In this document: positions 14,069 to 24,954 of the stretch, piece by piece
Numbering within the stretch: position 1 is the stretch's first letter
How the letters are laid out: each line of letters starts with the position of its first letter
Notes under the pieces: model-generated
What the model was told of the DNA's origin: nothing
The model's database searches: none
Seen by the model: only the letters and a program-made list of their open reading frames with translations
From: Flabesymbios commensalis
Lineage: Eukaryota; Annelida; Polychaeta; Terebellida; Flabelligeridae
Length of the DNA stretch: 64,000 nt
Reading direction: 5' to 3'
NCBI GenBank assembly: GCA_964017125.1
Contig: OZ024914.1
Location: 30,439,149-30,503,148, forward strand
Position numbers and translations under genes: made by a program

Positions 14069-14149
14069 ATCGTCGCCTCGGAGCTAAATGATCCTATCTA
14101 CCACTCTGACGAGTGTCAGATAGGATCCTTTAGCTCCGAGGCGACGATA
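14069..14149. repeat. 81-bp palindrome (CGTCGCCTCGGAGCTAAA)
   Basis: The arms ATCGTCGCCTCGGAGCTAAA and their complement, plus GATCCTATCT against AGATAGGATC, form a long stem with a loop of about 14 bases. It sits next to a (TA)n run. Near-perfect arms point to a young foldback element or an inverted duplication. Confidence 0.8.
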
Positions 14150-14639
14150 TGCAAATACATAGTGCCATACGCGAATTTCAAATTCAGGTGCAGCGCTGAA
14201 AACGGTCACCAGTCACATGATTGACAATATCGTAAACACTCTTTTAAAATTCAACTTCATATATCTGCATATTGGAATCTTAAAATGGTGGTAATAGACC
14301 TATACATAAAGACAGAAAAAGAATATGCAGCAAACCATGATATTCTTGATAAAGTCGTCCAGTATTAAAAAGGTAGCTCGACCAAGTATAGGCCTACATT
14401 GAAAATTAAACAAAAAGTCAGAGCAATCGCTTTATCCTGTTTATCACGTTGTCATAGTTACACCCAATAACTTTATATAGATTCTTGTTACACCCACCAA
14501 CGTTAGTCACGTTCCACGCAAATATTACCCACACTAATATATCATACATATCATAATATATATATGTATCAGTGTAGGTTGAATATTTCTGAATTCTCCG
14601 TGATTTCTAGGAACCACAAATTAGGAGACAACGCCCAAC

Positions 14640-14890
14640 CCTGAATGAATGTTGAAACAACGTTAGCAGATAATAGCCCAGCAAAACATGATAAATCAAC
14701 GGTTAGACCAATGAGGTTATATTGAATAAAGACTCGTTGGTCGTCGTGTTCGTAATGTAATGTCATGCTGCAGGGCAGAATGATTAACCACAATGTTGAG
14801 TCATCAATGGTGTACCATACCTCCCCAGCACGAAATTCTTTACCAATGTTAGCTCGGTATTGGGCCAGCGTTTACAACACATGAGCAGAT
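14640..14890. repeat. Fragments of TA-type MITEs
   Basis: Words AACAACGTTAGC, GTATTGGGCCAGCGTT and CCCAGCA recur in two blocks (about 14645-14710 and 14780-14885). They are too degraded for termini to be assigned. Confidence 0.4.
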
Positions 14891-15291
14891 TTTGAAGGGA
14901 ATGTACTGAAACAGGAGATGCCAGCTAAGTACATCTGCCAGCGTACTTCGTATCACTTTGCTATCACTGCCAACAGTTGGATGCGATAAAACTGAGAGTT
15001 TCTCAGACTTGGTTACATAATATTATCATTGTGTATTTGGCTGCAGCAGCTCCAGCAAAAGAAAACCAAGAGTGAAAATCCACCATCAAAATGGAATCCT
15101 TTCCACTGCACTTGGTTGGATTCTTAAAGCGGTTTTCATTTGATTATACAAAGTACAATTATTTCATAATAAGTTTTTAAAGCTAGAATTAGAGCCTATA
15201 ATTAGACCCATCTACAGCAGGTAAATTTTCGTTCCATGATAAACCGTTTTGGCGACGTTGCTGCATTCAAATCGTTCTCATTGATCATATA

Positions 15292-15362
15292 CCCAGCAAA
15301 CATTCACACGAGACAATTTAAAAAAATGTGGTGTGATGTTGGGGCCAGCGTCGTAGTATACA
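15292..15362. repeat. Left half of a TA-type MITE
   Basis: It starts TA|CCCAGCAAACATTCAC and reaches TTGGGGCCAGCGTCG, then stops. This is the same end and core as complete copies, with the right arm lost. Confidence 0.55.
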
Positions 15363-15764
15363 CTGATTATGCAATCTAAAAGGCAGTAACTTCTAACTTT
15401 TTGAGTAAACAGGTACTGTCTTTTTAGAGGTCGCTTGTTAGCAATGACCCTTTAGACTCTGGGTAATTAACACTCGTATGATCCTATCTTCAGAAATATC
15501 ATATTTTTTCATCTTTATTTATTCAGCTGGTATGACTCTCCCCCCCCCCCCTCCTCCCCCAGAGGGAAAAAATAGGTTGACTTAATAGAATATTCGATAT
15601 AATTGAACGATTACAATATCTCAATTAACGTTCACAGCCCCTCATTTTGATGAGCTGATGACCCTTGGTCTCCTTGGATATGAAAGGGATATCGAAGGGG
15701 ACGCATTTGTTATTAAATTGAAAATATGGCATGCGCTGCATCCCGGTGAACAGAATACAGTGGT

Positions 15765-15852
15765 CCAATACTGGCCTAATGTTGGCCCACATTCCGCGAC
15801 GCTGGCCCAACATTAAACCAACATTGGTTCAACATATTGTGTTTACTGGGAC
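15765..15852. repeat. TA-type palindromic MITE
   Basis: It contains CTAATGTTGGCCCACATTCC, GACGCTGGCCCAACATT, ACCAACATTGGTTCAACAT and the end GTGTTTACTGGG. The left terminus is lost. Confidence 0.65.
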
Positions 15853-16011
15853 AGTGGGTTTATCCGACGATTGAGCTTAAATGTTTAAATATAATAAGCG
15901 TCACTTTGTGGAGTTTAACACCCTTCAATCCCAATAGGATTAGGCGCGATTAATACTGCCAGCTCAGAACTGACATGTTGCTAATGATCCCTGACAAATC
16001 CCGATTACGTA

Positions 16012-16115
16012 ACCAGCAGACACGAGACGTCGACCTAATGTTGGAGTAATGTTGGGCCACCGTCTCAGACGGTGGCCCACCATTACTCCAACATTCAGTC
16101 GACACCTCCCAGTCA
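16012..16115. repeat. TA-type MITE variant with strong dyad
   Basis: The arms ATGTTGGAGTAATGTTGGGC and the complement meet at ACCGTCTCAGACGGT, a perfect dyad. The outer ends ACGAGACGTCGAC and GTCGACACCTC are less well matched. Confidence 0.7.
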
Positions 16116-16229
16116 ATACGAATGACAAGCTGAATAAATGTGTGTAAACAGCAGTTTTTCAAAAATTTCTGGATGTCTGGGAATAATAAAAATACGGGTC
16201 GCTATTCATAAGACAAGAGTGATAAAAAA

Positions 16230-16600
16230 ATTCAAGACAACACCCCCCCCCCCCTCCCCATTGTCAAACTGATATTCACGATTTTCGTTAGTGATAAATA
16301 TGGCATAAACAAATACTAAATATTTCGTTGTGACCTCTTCTGTCAGTGACATAATAGGGCCTACTATCGTGGTATGGGTGGTGTATGGGTTTATTACATA
16401 TCGTGCAGATCTGCGTTGTATCATTTCAAAATTATGTTTGCCTTCCCAGGAAAATTCGACTAAAATTGTATTCGCAATTAGATAGACCAAATTGTGGTAA
16501 TATTTTATTAAAATCCCCATTAGATTACACATATATCGTGGCCTCGGACCTATTTGCCACGAATTAGCTCTGAAGGAATGACATGCCCGGAGGAACCAAC
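16230..16600 (-). pseudogene. CR1/jockey-type LINE reverse transcriptase C-terminal fragment
   Basis: Inside a 192-codon minus-strand frame, the stretch FEMIQRRSARYVINPYTT followed by TIVGPIMSLTEEVTTKY matches the LExxQRRAARFV...SSVxxML motif that follows the reverse transcriptase thumb in CR1, jockey and related LINEs. The upstream part of the frame (codons 1 to about 110) has no match and probably reads through unrelated DNA. Only this fragment survives. Confidence 0.65.
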
Positions 16601-16799
16601 TTGAGAATTGAGATGTTATTCTTGTTGAACCATCCTCAGGCATTTGACAGAGTAGATAGTGTAACGTTATGTATGTGATGCGTACCACCAGCTGCCCTGC
16701 TCCTCCCAAACAAGTCATTGTCCCCGCGGATAATTGGGTCACCCTTGGCGGCCCGTGGCTAATTGTTTTCGCAGGCCTACACAACAGACATTAAATTAT

Positions 16800-17640
16800 T
16801 GAAAAAAACACTTACCGGAAGGCGAAGTGTCCGAGTGGACATGGCTGACGAGGCAGGCGCAGAAAATCAAGGACAGCAACTGAATTGAGATTGGTGGTGC
16901 ATGATTCACAAGTTCGCTCATGGGATGGCGCATCTTCCAAATCCAGAATCTCAGCTCCCGCCCGGCCGGGGATCAGCCTGGGGGCCGTGGCCGAGTCCAG
17001 ACAGAGTCTGGATCTCCTCCCGGTGTCTCAGTTTCTACCGCAGGATCCCGACAACCACGACTTGTGTACATATAGTGGACTCCATGGCGCTGTGTGGTAG
17101 TGTATACTCCTGAGTAAGCGGGACCCGCAGTGGCACTTACTGAATCAGTCTACAGTACACACACACACACGGTGGGGCAAGTCCCGACTCGTCACCGCTA
17201 CCACTCCTCGGGGGTGGTGGTGGGGGGGGATCCCTGTTCAATCTGACGGCTCTTTCATTATGGTGCCCGCACGTGCCTCCAGGTAGACTTCTATCATTGG
17301 CGGTATAAATTACGCGCCTGGAGTTGTGTGGATTAAGCTGTGATCAGCTGGCCTGCCTGGCCGTAGCCGCCTCTGACAGACTGTAGGGTACTAGAGGTGC
17401 CGCGGCAACCTGCTGCCGCCTAATACTCCAACAGTCGAGAAACACGGATCCGCTGCCGGATCGATGCTGGGCCCACTGGCCCAGCATCGATCCGGCAGCG
17501 GACCCGTCTTTGTGGATAGTAGGATCTCGCCACTGATTCGCTACCGCGTTGTTTACATGCATTGCCCGGAGACCAGACCCAACTTCCTGTCTGCGCAAAG
17601 CACGACGACACCTGTTCATCAGCTATCATCGCTAATTAGC
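16800..17640. promoter_or_regulatory. CpG-rich island, candidate promoter or first-exon region
   Basis: GC and CpG density are clearly above the flanks (GCCCGGCCGGGGATC, CTGCCGCCTAATAC, CCGCTGCCGG). On the plus strand CGGTATAAATTACGCG at about 17303 offers a TATA box. On the minus strand an ATG at about 16840 opens MSTRTLRLP and runs into a consensus donor CCG|GTAAGT near 16815, as in a short first coding exon. Which strand, if either, is transcribed cannot be told from sequence, and a GC-rich repeat remains possible. Confidence 0.35.
17444..17507. repeat. 64-bp near-perfect palindrome inside the CpG island
   Basis: The arms ACGGATCCGCTGCCGGATCG and CGATCCGGCAGCGGACCCGT pair with one mismatch. 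The inner part is GATGCTGGGCC/GGCCCAGCATC with loop CACT. Such a GC-rich cruciform-prone sequence is rare; it differs in sequence from the other palindromes of the window. Confidence 0.85.
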
Positions 17641-18028
17641 TAATTCACAGTACTCATTGCCCCCAGTTAGCTACCACTATTCCACGCTGCACACTTCAAT
17701 GGATCTGTCTCCGGCCAATATTTACAGGCTTATCGATCGCTCAGCTGAACTTTCATCCCGGCCATTATCAACTGATCAATGCTGTTCTACTTTAGCAGCA
17801 GACTCTACCACGGTGAATTGGGCAACAGATGGCGCCCGTGTATGCCCAGACTTAAATAATTAAAGAAACGGAATTATCAGATTATAGGCCATCTCTTACA
17901 GATTTTATCTTCAGATAGCCGCCGTGTGATTGTTTTAGCTGATTATGCATTGTTATTGCATAAAATGTGCTTTTAAACATGATGATTTGCACATGTTTAG
18001 TCAGATCAAATAAATATATTAGGTAATT

Positions 18029-18089
18029 TTCGCTCATTTGAAGTTGTGGGTCGCGGTAGCGAGACACAACTTCAAATGGGTGAAATTTT
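18029..18089. repeat. Hairpin repeat (ACTTGAAGTTGTG type)
   Basis: The arms CTCATTTGAAGTTGTG and CACAACTTCAAATGGGTG enclose GGTCGCGGTAGCGAGA. It is free-standing, with no family-1 ends nearby. Confidence 0.8.
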
Positions 18090-18420
18090 AATTACACAAT
18101 TTTAATTTGATAATTTATGTGTGAAAAGGGTAACATTGCGAGACGTATTGTCTGACCTAGGGCCTATGTCGCATTATAATAAATATAGTTATTTGAACGC
18201 ATTTTGTCATCGTTATTTGCACATTGATGTGTGCAAGTGAACGTTATGTTGGGGATGGTAACAATATTGTTCGCCTATTGTAAATATTGGTTACAAGATT
18301 TAGTGCAACACAACTTAAATTCAATCTATTCAGTATCCTAAAGTACGATAATGATATGCGTTAGGCCCTATTAGTAGACAGTATTAGGATGTATTTTGGT
18401 TGGAGTATTCGATGTTAAAG

Positions 18421-18740
18421 AGTGACGTGGCGCAATGGCTGGAGCCGCTACCTGTCGTTCGGGTTAAAACCCAGCCTAGTGCAGGTTTTCAGAAAAAATA
18501 TTATCTTTCTCCCATGTCAACGCCGTGACTTTGTTCCATTGATGTTGTGTCCTTAGACAAGGCACTTTATCCTCAAATCCTTCACTTGACTCAGGTGTAC
18601 ATAAGTAAGCCTACCTGGTAGGACATCGCAGAAATCGCTGCCGGACTGTATGCTCCCTGTGGAGGTGAAATGGCACACGAATGAAGAAGTCCAGTGACCA
18701 GGGTGTGAATGTAAAACAAACTTCTTCAGACTTGATATCA
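18421..18740 (+). mobile_element. tRNA-derived SINE
   Basis: A box A-like TGGCGCAATGGCTGGAG lies near 18428, and a degenerate box B GGTTAAAACCC lies near 18461. A body follows with CTTAGACAAGGCACTTTATC and TGACTCAGGTGTACATAAG, words typical of the conserved central domain of tRNA-headed SINEs in marine invertebrates. The end (GGGTGTGAATGTAAAACAAA) is not a clean poly-A and no target duplication is obvious, so the copy is old. Pol III transcription from box A/B is expected for the family. Confidence 0.75.
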
Positions 18741-19396
18741 GACTAGAAACCTTCACCTTTACATTTTATGTCTACATTACCGGACTGGCATGTCCATTGT
18801 CTGTTGACATGCCTTCAATTTAACTCGCGACTTTATTAGCACTTTAAAATACGAGTTTTCAAAGTAAAAGGTTTCTTCTAAACAATTTTCACCCGCTTGG
18901 TGAAGTCAAAGAGACGTGTCAAATTTGGTTAAAAACACGGCTAGCCGAGCCTTAAAAAACAACTAAACCGTTTTAGAGACTAATTATTTATCATTCTTAC
19001 TTTTCATAAGCGTTATACTCCGTTATACATGGTAAAATACATCTTTCAATTTGGCCGATGCCATCGTTCAATGTGATATTTTACAGTGTGACATGTCTAA
19101 TTTCACATTGCACTTGTCAGCCAGAGAAGCCACGTGTCGGCACATGTCATGCGTGTGCATGTTAGCGTCACGATTACGCACTGACTGAGAGAGTCATCTG
19201 GTGTGTAAGAGGTGACTTAACAATTAATCTTCCTCGCCTCCAGCATTTAACATCAGATGCTGAGCATTATGGTTTTATAATGTTTGGCCAACATAGTAGA
19301 CATTCGCCAAACAATATACCAACATTGATGCAACGTTTTATATTTATTGATCCTCCCCACACTGTTTCTTGACCTTTGTTATAAATGCAAAATTAA

Positions 19397-19641
19397 CCCT
19401 TGTCCTGCTGAAATGCTTCAATTGTATTTTTCGTCATTTGAAGCTGGAATTGCTAACGCAATTTCCAGCTTCAAATGACCAAAAATATTACTATTTATGA
19501 AAAATAGACATGTCTAAAATTAAATTATTGGATCAACAAAGCGTCTACTAAAAACTATTTTATCAAAAAAAATTTTATGATATTTTTATTGATCTAAAAC
19601 ATCTTTAACCCCGTATATATCCGGGCAAAGCAGGACAAAGG
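19397..19641. mobile_element. TTAA-flanked MITE (family 2)
   Basis: 245 bp between TTAA at 19393-19396 and 19642-19645. Ends CCCTTGTCCTGCT and, inverted, CCTTTGTCCTGCT. The interior holds the hairpin TCATTTGAAGCTGGAATTGC with its complement. It resembles family 1 in layout (piggyBac-type ends, offset hairpin) but has different sequence. Confidence 0.85.
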
Positions 19642-19920
19642 TTAAAACGGGGTGAGGCATATTAGTCCGAACAGGGAGGTGTGAAGAGCACCTCCCTAGT
19701 CCGACTCCGACGGTGCCGCACGGGTTAGCGTCAGAGCTGGAGAACATAGCAAAAGCTGTTTTTTGTATGCTGGTGGCCAGTGTACGATGCGATCAACAAT
19801 TTCATGAAAAATGTGAGGGTATAGCCGTATTCAAATGATAAATTGCCCTATAAGGACTGGCGTTAAAATTGTCAATTATTCCAATAATCCTACATAATTA
19901 AATAAAATAAAAATCATTAA

Positions 19921-20159
19921 CCCTTTAACCGCCGGTGCCGCATATATTCGGGTTTTCATTTTTTTATTAGCACATTTAGTACCACATTTTAAATACGTTA
20001 AAGATAAAATGTGACATCAACCAGCCAGATTTGAAAAGAGTTGACCTCCATTTTGTCAAATCTGAATAATTTTCACTCACTTGAAGTTGTGGATCGCGTC
20101 AGCGAGACACAACTTCAAGTGGGTGAAAATTCAAATTGAATAATTTGGCGGTAAAAGGG
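19921..20159. mobile_element. TTAA-flanked MITE, piggyBac-like (family 1, copy 3)
   Basis: TTAA at 19917-19920 and 20160-20163. Ends CCCTTTAACCGCCGG and, inverted, CCCTTTTACCGCC. Same orientation as the copy at 1277-1514, with the hairpin near the right end and the word GTTGACCTCCATTTTGTC. Confidence 0.9.
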
Positions 20160-20412
20160 TTAATCAAAAGTATTTCATTACGCAATCAGTCGTCTGTGCA
20201 CCAGATTGTTGGGGCCCGACTACGAATGGCTACGATTACAGACTCTGTTGCTTCGGACTAATAGGCATATTCATGATATTTATGATTAATATTCACTCAA
20301 AGTGAACTGTTATCAGTTTGGATACAATTTATTCCTAAAGTGAAATGATAATCTAATTATGATCCACTCGTTCGAAGGGGTTCGAAGTTCTAATCTTTGG
20401 GCGATGTCATTT

Positions 20413-20521
20413 CCCAGCAAACACAAAACATTTGTATAATATTTGCACAACGTCGTCCCAACGTCCTCGACGTTGATCCAACATTGTACAAATGTTTTAC
20501 AATTTTTTTGTGTTTGCTGAG
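20413..20521. mobile_element. Complete TA-type palindromic MITE (reference copy)
   Basis: 109 bp that folds on itself. The left end CCCAGCAAACACAAAACATT is mirrored by the right end TTTTTTGTGTTTGCTGAG. The centre reads CCAACGTCCTCGACGTTG. Several family members begin directly after TA (4052, 15291, 31965) and one ends before TA (13702), so the target is probably TA, as for Tc1/mariner-type elements. No coding capacity. Confidence 0.85.
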
Positions 20522-20847
20522 TTGATTCTCATCTGATCATCCTGAGAAGGTTCTCCGGGCCCAGTTTATAGCAGTATATGCGGAAAAGTGGCCCAAAGCC
20601 CCGCGCATAAACGTATTTTTCGACCCCCGGAGAGTTCATTTTATCGAGTCCTCTTTGTTTTTAGACCTGGCATTAGTTCGGCGCGTGGGCGCTATAGGCA
20701 GAAATAAAAACAGAAGATTCCGCGGAATACCATTTATCTGTCGCATAAAGTAAAGATTATCAGTATCACTATCGATAACAACATTCCATGGCACATCGGA
20801 AAACTGTAACTTTCGACTCTCTAAGTGCTACGTTGCTTATTTACAAT

Positions 20848-20902
20848 TTCCATTCATTTGAAGGGGACCTTGCTGCCAGCTGCAAATGAATGGAAATTGT
20901 TC
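20848..20902. repeat. Hairpin, CATTCATTTGAAGG type
   Basis: The arms ATTTCCATTCATTTG and CAAATGAATGGAAAT enclose AAGGGGACCTTGCTGCCAGCTG. It is related in design, not closely in sequence, to the other TTTGAAG hairpins. Confidence 0.6.
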
Positions 20903-21169
20903 GTATGATGATGTTTAGATCTGTATATTAATTTACTTCACATCTGCGCCTGTACATTTGACCAGTTTTAGTAACTTAAACCCTTTATTGCCAATGAACA
21001 TGATGAATGTAGCTCATTTTTTTCACACACTTGACTTTCTATCTACTGCGTGCGTGAAACGTATTCATAGGCCCTATTTGTCAACTCGATATCAACTATT
21101 TGTAAGTCTTACTGAGCGAGAGAAGACATATTTCAGCGTCTATTCAAAATGTGTTGCAATAGAATACAC

Positions 21170-21540
21170 AATAAAATACATACAATACAACAATACAATA
21201 CACAATACACGGCACGGCACGGCACGGCACGGCACGGCACGGCACAGCACAGCACACAGCACAGCACAGCACAGCACAGTACAGTACAGTAAGCACAGTA
21301 CAGTACAGTACAGTACAGTACAGTACAGTACAGTACAGTACAGTACAGTACAGTACAGTACAGTAAAATAAAACAAAATTAAATAAAATAAAATAAAATA
21401 AATAATACAATACAACAATACACAACATAATACACAATACAACACACAATACTTCAATCCACAATATAATGCACATCACAATACACAATACCTTACAACA
21501 CAATACACAATACAATACACAATACAGTCAATAGAATTCA
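21170..21540. repeat. Pentanucleotide array with block-wise unit change
   Basis: Reading left to right: diverged CAATA words, then GGCAC (about 7 units), AGCAC (about 8), AGTAC (about 17, one break at 21292), AAATA, then again diverged CAATA-like words to 21535. Neighbouring blocks differ by single transitions. Stop-free frames occur in several registers on both strands and are artefacts of the 5-base period. Confidence 0.95.
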
Positions 21541-21659
21541 ATAAAACTGGGTACCCATATACCCGTAATATTCACTGTATTTTATTCATTGTATATTTTC
21601 CCTGTGTTAGCCCACCAACCTTTTTAGCCGATGATAAAAAAACAAATATATACATCTGT

Positions 21660-22355
21660 ATATTAGACTAGACGAATTTTCATGAAATCAGAATCCTAGA
21701 GGGATATGCTAATAAAATTTGGGAACCTGACTTTTCAACACAATTAAGGTATGCTGAACACGATTAGCCCGGTTCCCCAGAAAAAAAATCTTTCATTATC
21801 TAATTAGCATAATAAAATGGCTACCCATCGCCATTTTGAGAAACTTTAAATTTGAAAACTCTGGATTAAACAAGCTATAAAAAAGCATTATATGTCTGAT
21901 TCTACTATTTTTCGATGACAAATCCAATGGGAAAGCTATTAATTAAATTTGAGATCATCTAGACCTCTAAATCCAATATAGCCACCATCGCAATTTTGAA
22001 AAAAATCTGATAACTTTGGGACTAAGCAAGATATATGCATAAGTATGCATATATAATATACCAAATCCCACTATTTTTGCTTGGAAAAAACAATGAAAAG
22101 GTGATAATTTATTTTTAACATCTTGACCTTCAAGTCCAAAATGGTCGCCCATCTCCATTTTGAAAAACATATAATACGATAACTTTGGAACTAAGCAATT
22201 TATGACTAATTATACTATTTTTAAGATAACGAATACAATGGCATGGCTAATTTTTTTTAAATTAGGACTCTTTTTACCTCTAAATCCAAGATGGCCGCCA
22301 TAGCATTTTGAAAACACTGAAATAGGATAACGTAATATATCAAATTCTACTATTT
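21660..22355. repeat. Degenerate tandem repeat, about 150-161 bp period
   Basis: Four diverged units are marked by ATGGCTACCCATCGCCATTT near 21818, TAGCCACCATCGCAATTTTG near 21975, ATGGTCGCCCATCTCCATTT near 22140 and ATGGCCGCCATAGCATTTTG near 22290. Each is followed by a GATAACTTTGG/ACTAAGCAA-like block and a TACTATTTTT block. No coding potential. Confidence 0.75.
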
Positions 22356-22611
22356 GTGGCAGCCAAGGTGTCTGGCTATAATCATCGGGTGGATTGCCAG
22401 TGGCCTACCCTGATTCCTCTCTCGACAACTTCCGTATCAGTGCAGACACAGGTGTTGCCCGGTGTAAAGTCTACCAGCAATAGTGTTTGACATTAGATCT
22501 TTCACGTGCGAATGGATTATAATTATTACAATGCAATGTAGCTGAGAAACCATTACTGCAGAAAGGAGTGATCCACTGTGTACGAACAGTGGGACATATC
22601 TCTAGCCAGAA

Positions 22612-22913
22612 AGCAGTAAAGTAAAGTAAAGTAAAGTAAAGTAAAGTAAAGTAAAGTAAAGTAAAGTAAAGTAAAGTAAAGTAAAGTAAAGTAAAGTAAA
22701 GTAAAGTAAAGTAAAGTAAAGTAAAGTAAAGTAAAGTAAAGTAAAATAAAATAAAGTAAAGTAAAGTAAAGTAAAGTAAAGTAAAGTAAAATACGGTACG
22801 GTACGGTACGGTACGGTACGGTACGGTACGGCACTGTGCGGTGCGGTGCAGTGCAGTGCAGTGCAGTGCAGTGCAGTGCAGTGCAGTGCAGTGCAGTGCA
22901 GTGCAGTAGAGGG
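22612..22913. repeat. Second pentanucleotide array with block-wise unit change
   Basis: GTAAA (about 34 units with a short ATAAA interruption near 22743), then GTACG (about 8), GTGCG (about 3), then GTGCA (about 11). It lies just 3' of AGCCAGAAAGCAG and could have begun as the tandem tail of a retroelement on the plus strand. Confidence 0.95.
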
Positions 22914-24950
22914 CACATACATTAAACGTTCACCAGGTGGCTGAGTCACATTATGAATCACTAGGTGGGGCTATAATTTCAATGAGTTTTATGGGATATT
23001 TATTTATAAATATCAGTTAAACTGTTTATCTGCCAGAATCACATATACTGTATATGTATGCGTCTTTTGACATGTCTTTTAATTTCGCTACCAAGGACGC
23101 TATAAGGACGTTTGGAACCATTTCATACAGAGTAGGCCTATTACAATTTCGTATTTCATAAAAATTGGTCATTTTACGTTAAGGATAAAATGGAACTTCC
23201 CCATTAGACTAGGTTATTTTTCAAGAAAGTGTAACCCCGGAGTCAAATCGTGTTAATTTATAGCATACAGTGTTTTTACGGGTGGTTCGATATACTGAAC
23301 CCGAATTTTCTGTATACCAAGCGTGAAAATGCCTCAAACTGTCTTGAAATAAATAAATCCACAGTCTGAAATTCTATATTCCAAATAAAAAGACAAAAGT
23401 TTGCTGAGAATAAGATTTTTTATAGGGTTGCATCGGATAATTTATTATTGTTAAAAAATCAAAAAAATCCAAGAAGGCCGCTGCCAAAAATCGAAATTTA
23501 ATTAACATGATACAAGCCTGAATAAGGCCTACACTGGAAAAAATACTTCCTTATTCAGTTTTAAATGTGAACAAACTGACCAATATAATTGTATTGTGCA
23601 GCTCACAGGTTTATCAATGCTAAACAACAGATGAGATGATCAGTTTCTATCATATCCCTTCCCTGGGAAAGAACACATCATTTAACGTATAATAATGACA
23701 GCTGTGACAAAAGCTTAACTGTAACATTTTGTAAAAAAATACATAAGTTTGTTTTCCGATGTTTGCAAATGTCGACTTAATGACGTTCACCATTAACGTT
23801 ACGTTTGGCAATTCTTGCTAATTATTTTGTAGCTATACATCCATCAATGCACTCAATTTGAATGTTTCTGCAAATACAACGTTGGCTGAAACACCCTTTT
23901 GTACAACGACATGAAGTAATTTCTTTGCAAGACTGGGTAATGAGTGGGTGAGATTATAGCCTTGATACTATACTGCCTTTTAGCTTTGCAGAGAATAGAT
24001 GATGTGTCATGATGCATTCCATTTCATCTCGGTGACTGGGAGAAGAACATGCCATCTGCCTGGTTACAGAAGCTTGCTTGATAATTATAACACATGCGTT
24101 ATATCTTCTGCTCGCCATATACAGAAAAGCTTAACTCGGGGTTTGTCACATGTTTTGACACACCATAATTATAATAATTTTACAAATGATTTCTCCTTCG
24201 ACGCAGTTGTACTTTAGAGAGAACCTTTGCCTAAGCCTATTAAACCACTTTTCTAAAGCAAATTACAGGCCTCCGCCTGCGCAATAGATACCAATATGCT
24301 AATACCATGTGATTGGAAATACATTGGAACATCAGTTCTACCAGGTCTCATGCAAAGGTGTGTGTGTTGCATTGTAGCAATGTAAAAGTAGTATTGAAGT
24401 TGGCAAGTAGGGCCTATAGTGCAACACTAACCGGGTGTCACCTTCCTCATGCATTATATTACTCAAGGAACAAATATCAAGATCTGGATTAAAATACCTT
24501 ACAGTCGTTGATTCATACAGCAGCCACTTTTTTTGAGGGGAGGGGTATATAAAAATAGGTTTTGAAAGCAGTACAGGAAGATCCGCTTGATTGTCGTCAA
24601 GTGCCAGAAATCCATATGATAATGATAATGAGTATATTCAATACATATGCATATACATTTTTGTACATAGATATAAAATTTAAACCTTTATGTTAATGAT
24701 AATATTCTATAGAATATAATAATCAGACAAAACAAAATGCTTATACTGTATCTAGGAGAATAGCTAAACAGTTGTTAATTGTACCTTTTTTGGTATCCAT
24801 CCACAAATTAAAAAAAATTCTTTATTAAATATATTTAAAAGCACATTGTAAAATGTCGCAACTCAGATTAAAAGTACACTATAATTAGAACAAAAACAAC
24901 ATGAAAACATAACGCTGCTTTCTGAAAATGATTATTTAAATAGTCATGCA
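22914..24950. other. Gene-free stretch with one arm of a dispersed inverted repeat
   Basis: No coding frame is convincing. The segment 23236-23345 (TATAGCATACAGTGTTTTTA, AAGCGTGAAAATGCCTCAAA) matches the reverse complement of 26898-27000. A 72-codon frame at 23999-24217 has no family match. Confidence 0.5.
23236..23345 (+). repeat. Dispersed repeat, arm 1 of an inverted pair
   Basis: It shares GCATACAGTGTTTTT, GATATACTG and AAGCGTGAAAATGCCTCAAA, in the same order, with the minus strand of 26898-27000. The arms are about 3.6 kb apart and diverged. They may be ends of one decayed element enclosing the LINE fragment at 24955-25730, or two independent copies. Confidence 0.65.
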
Positions 24951-24954
24951 AAAT

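Noticed and set aside
17657-17863. 68-codon plus-strand frame next to the CpG island
   Set aside because: No recognised domain and no clear splice sites; kept only as part of the island's uncertainty.
21140-21515. Cys/Leu/Tyr-rich 100-120 codon frames on the minus strand
   Set aside because: Stop-free because of the pentamer period; same explanation at 22553-22961.
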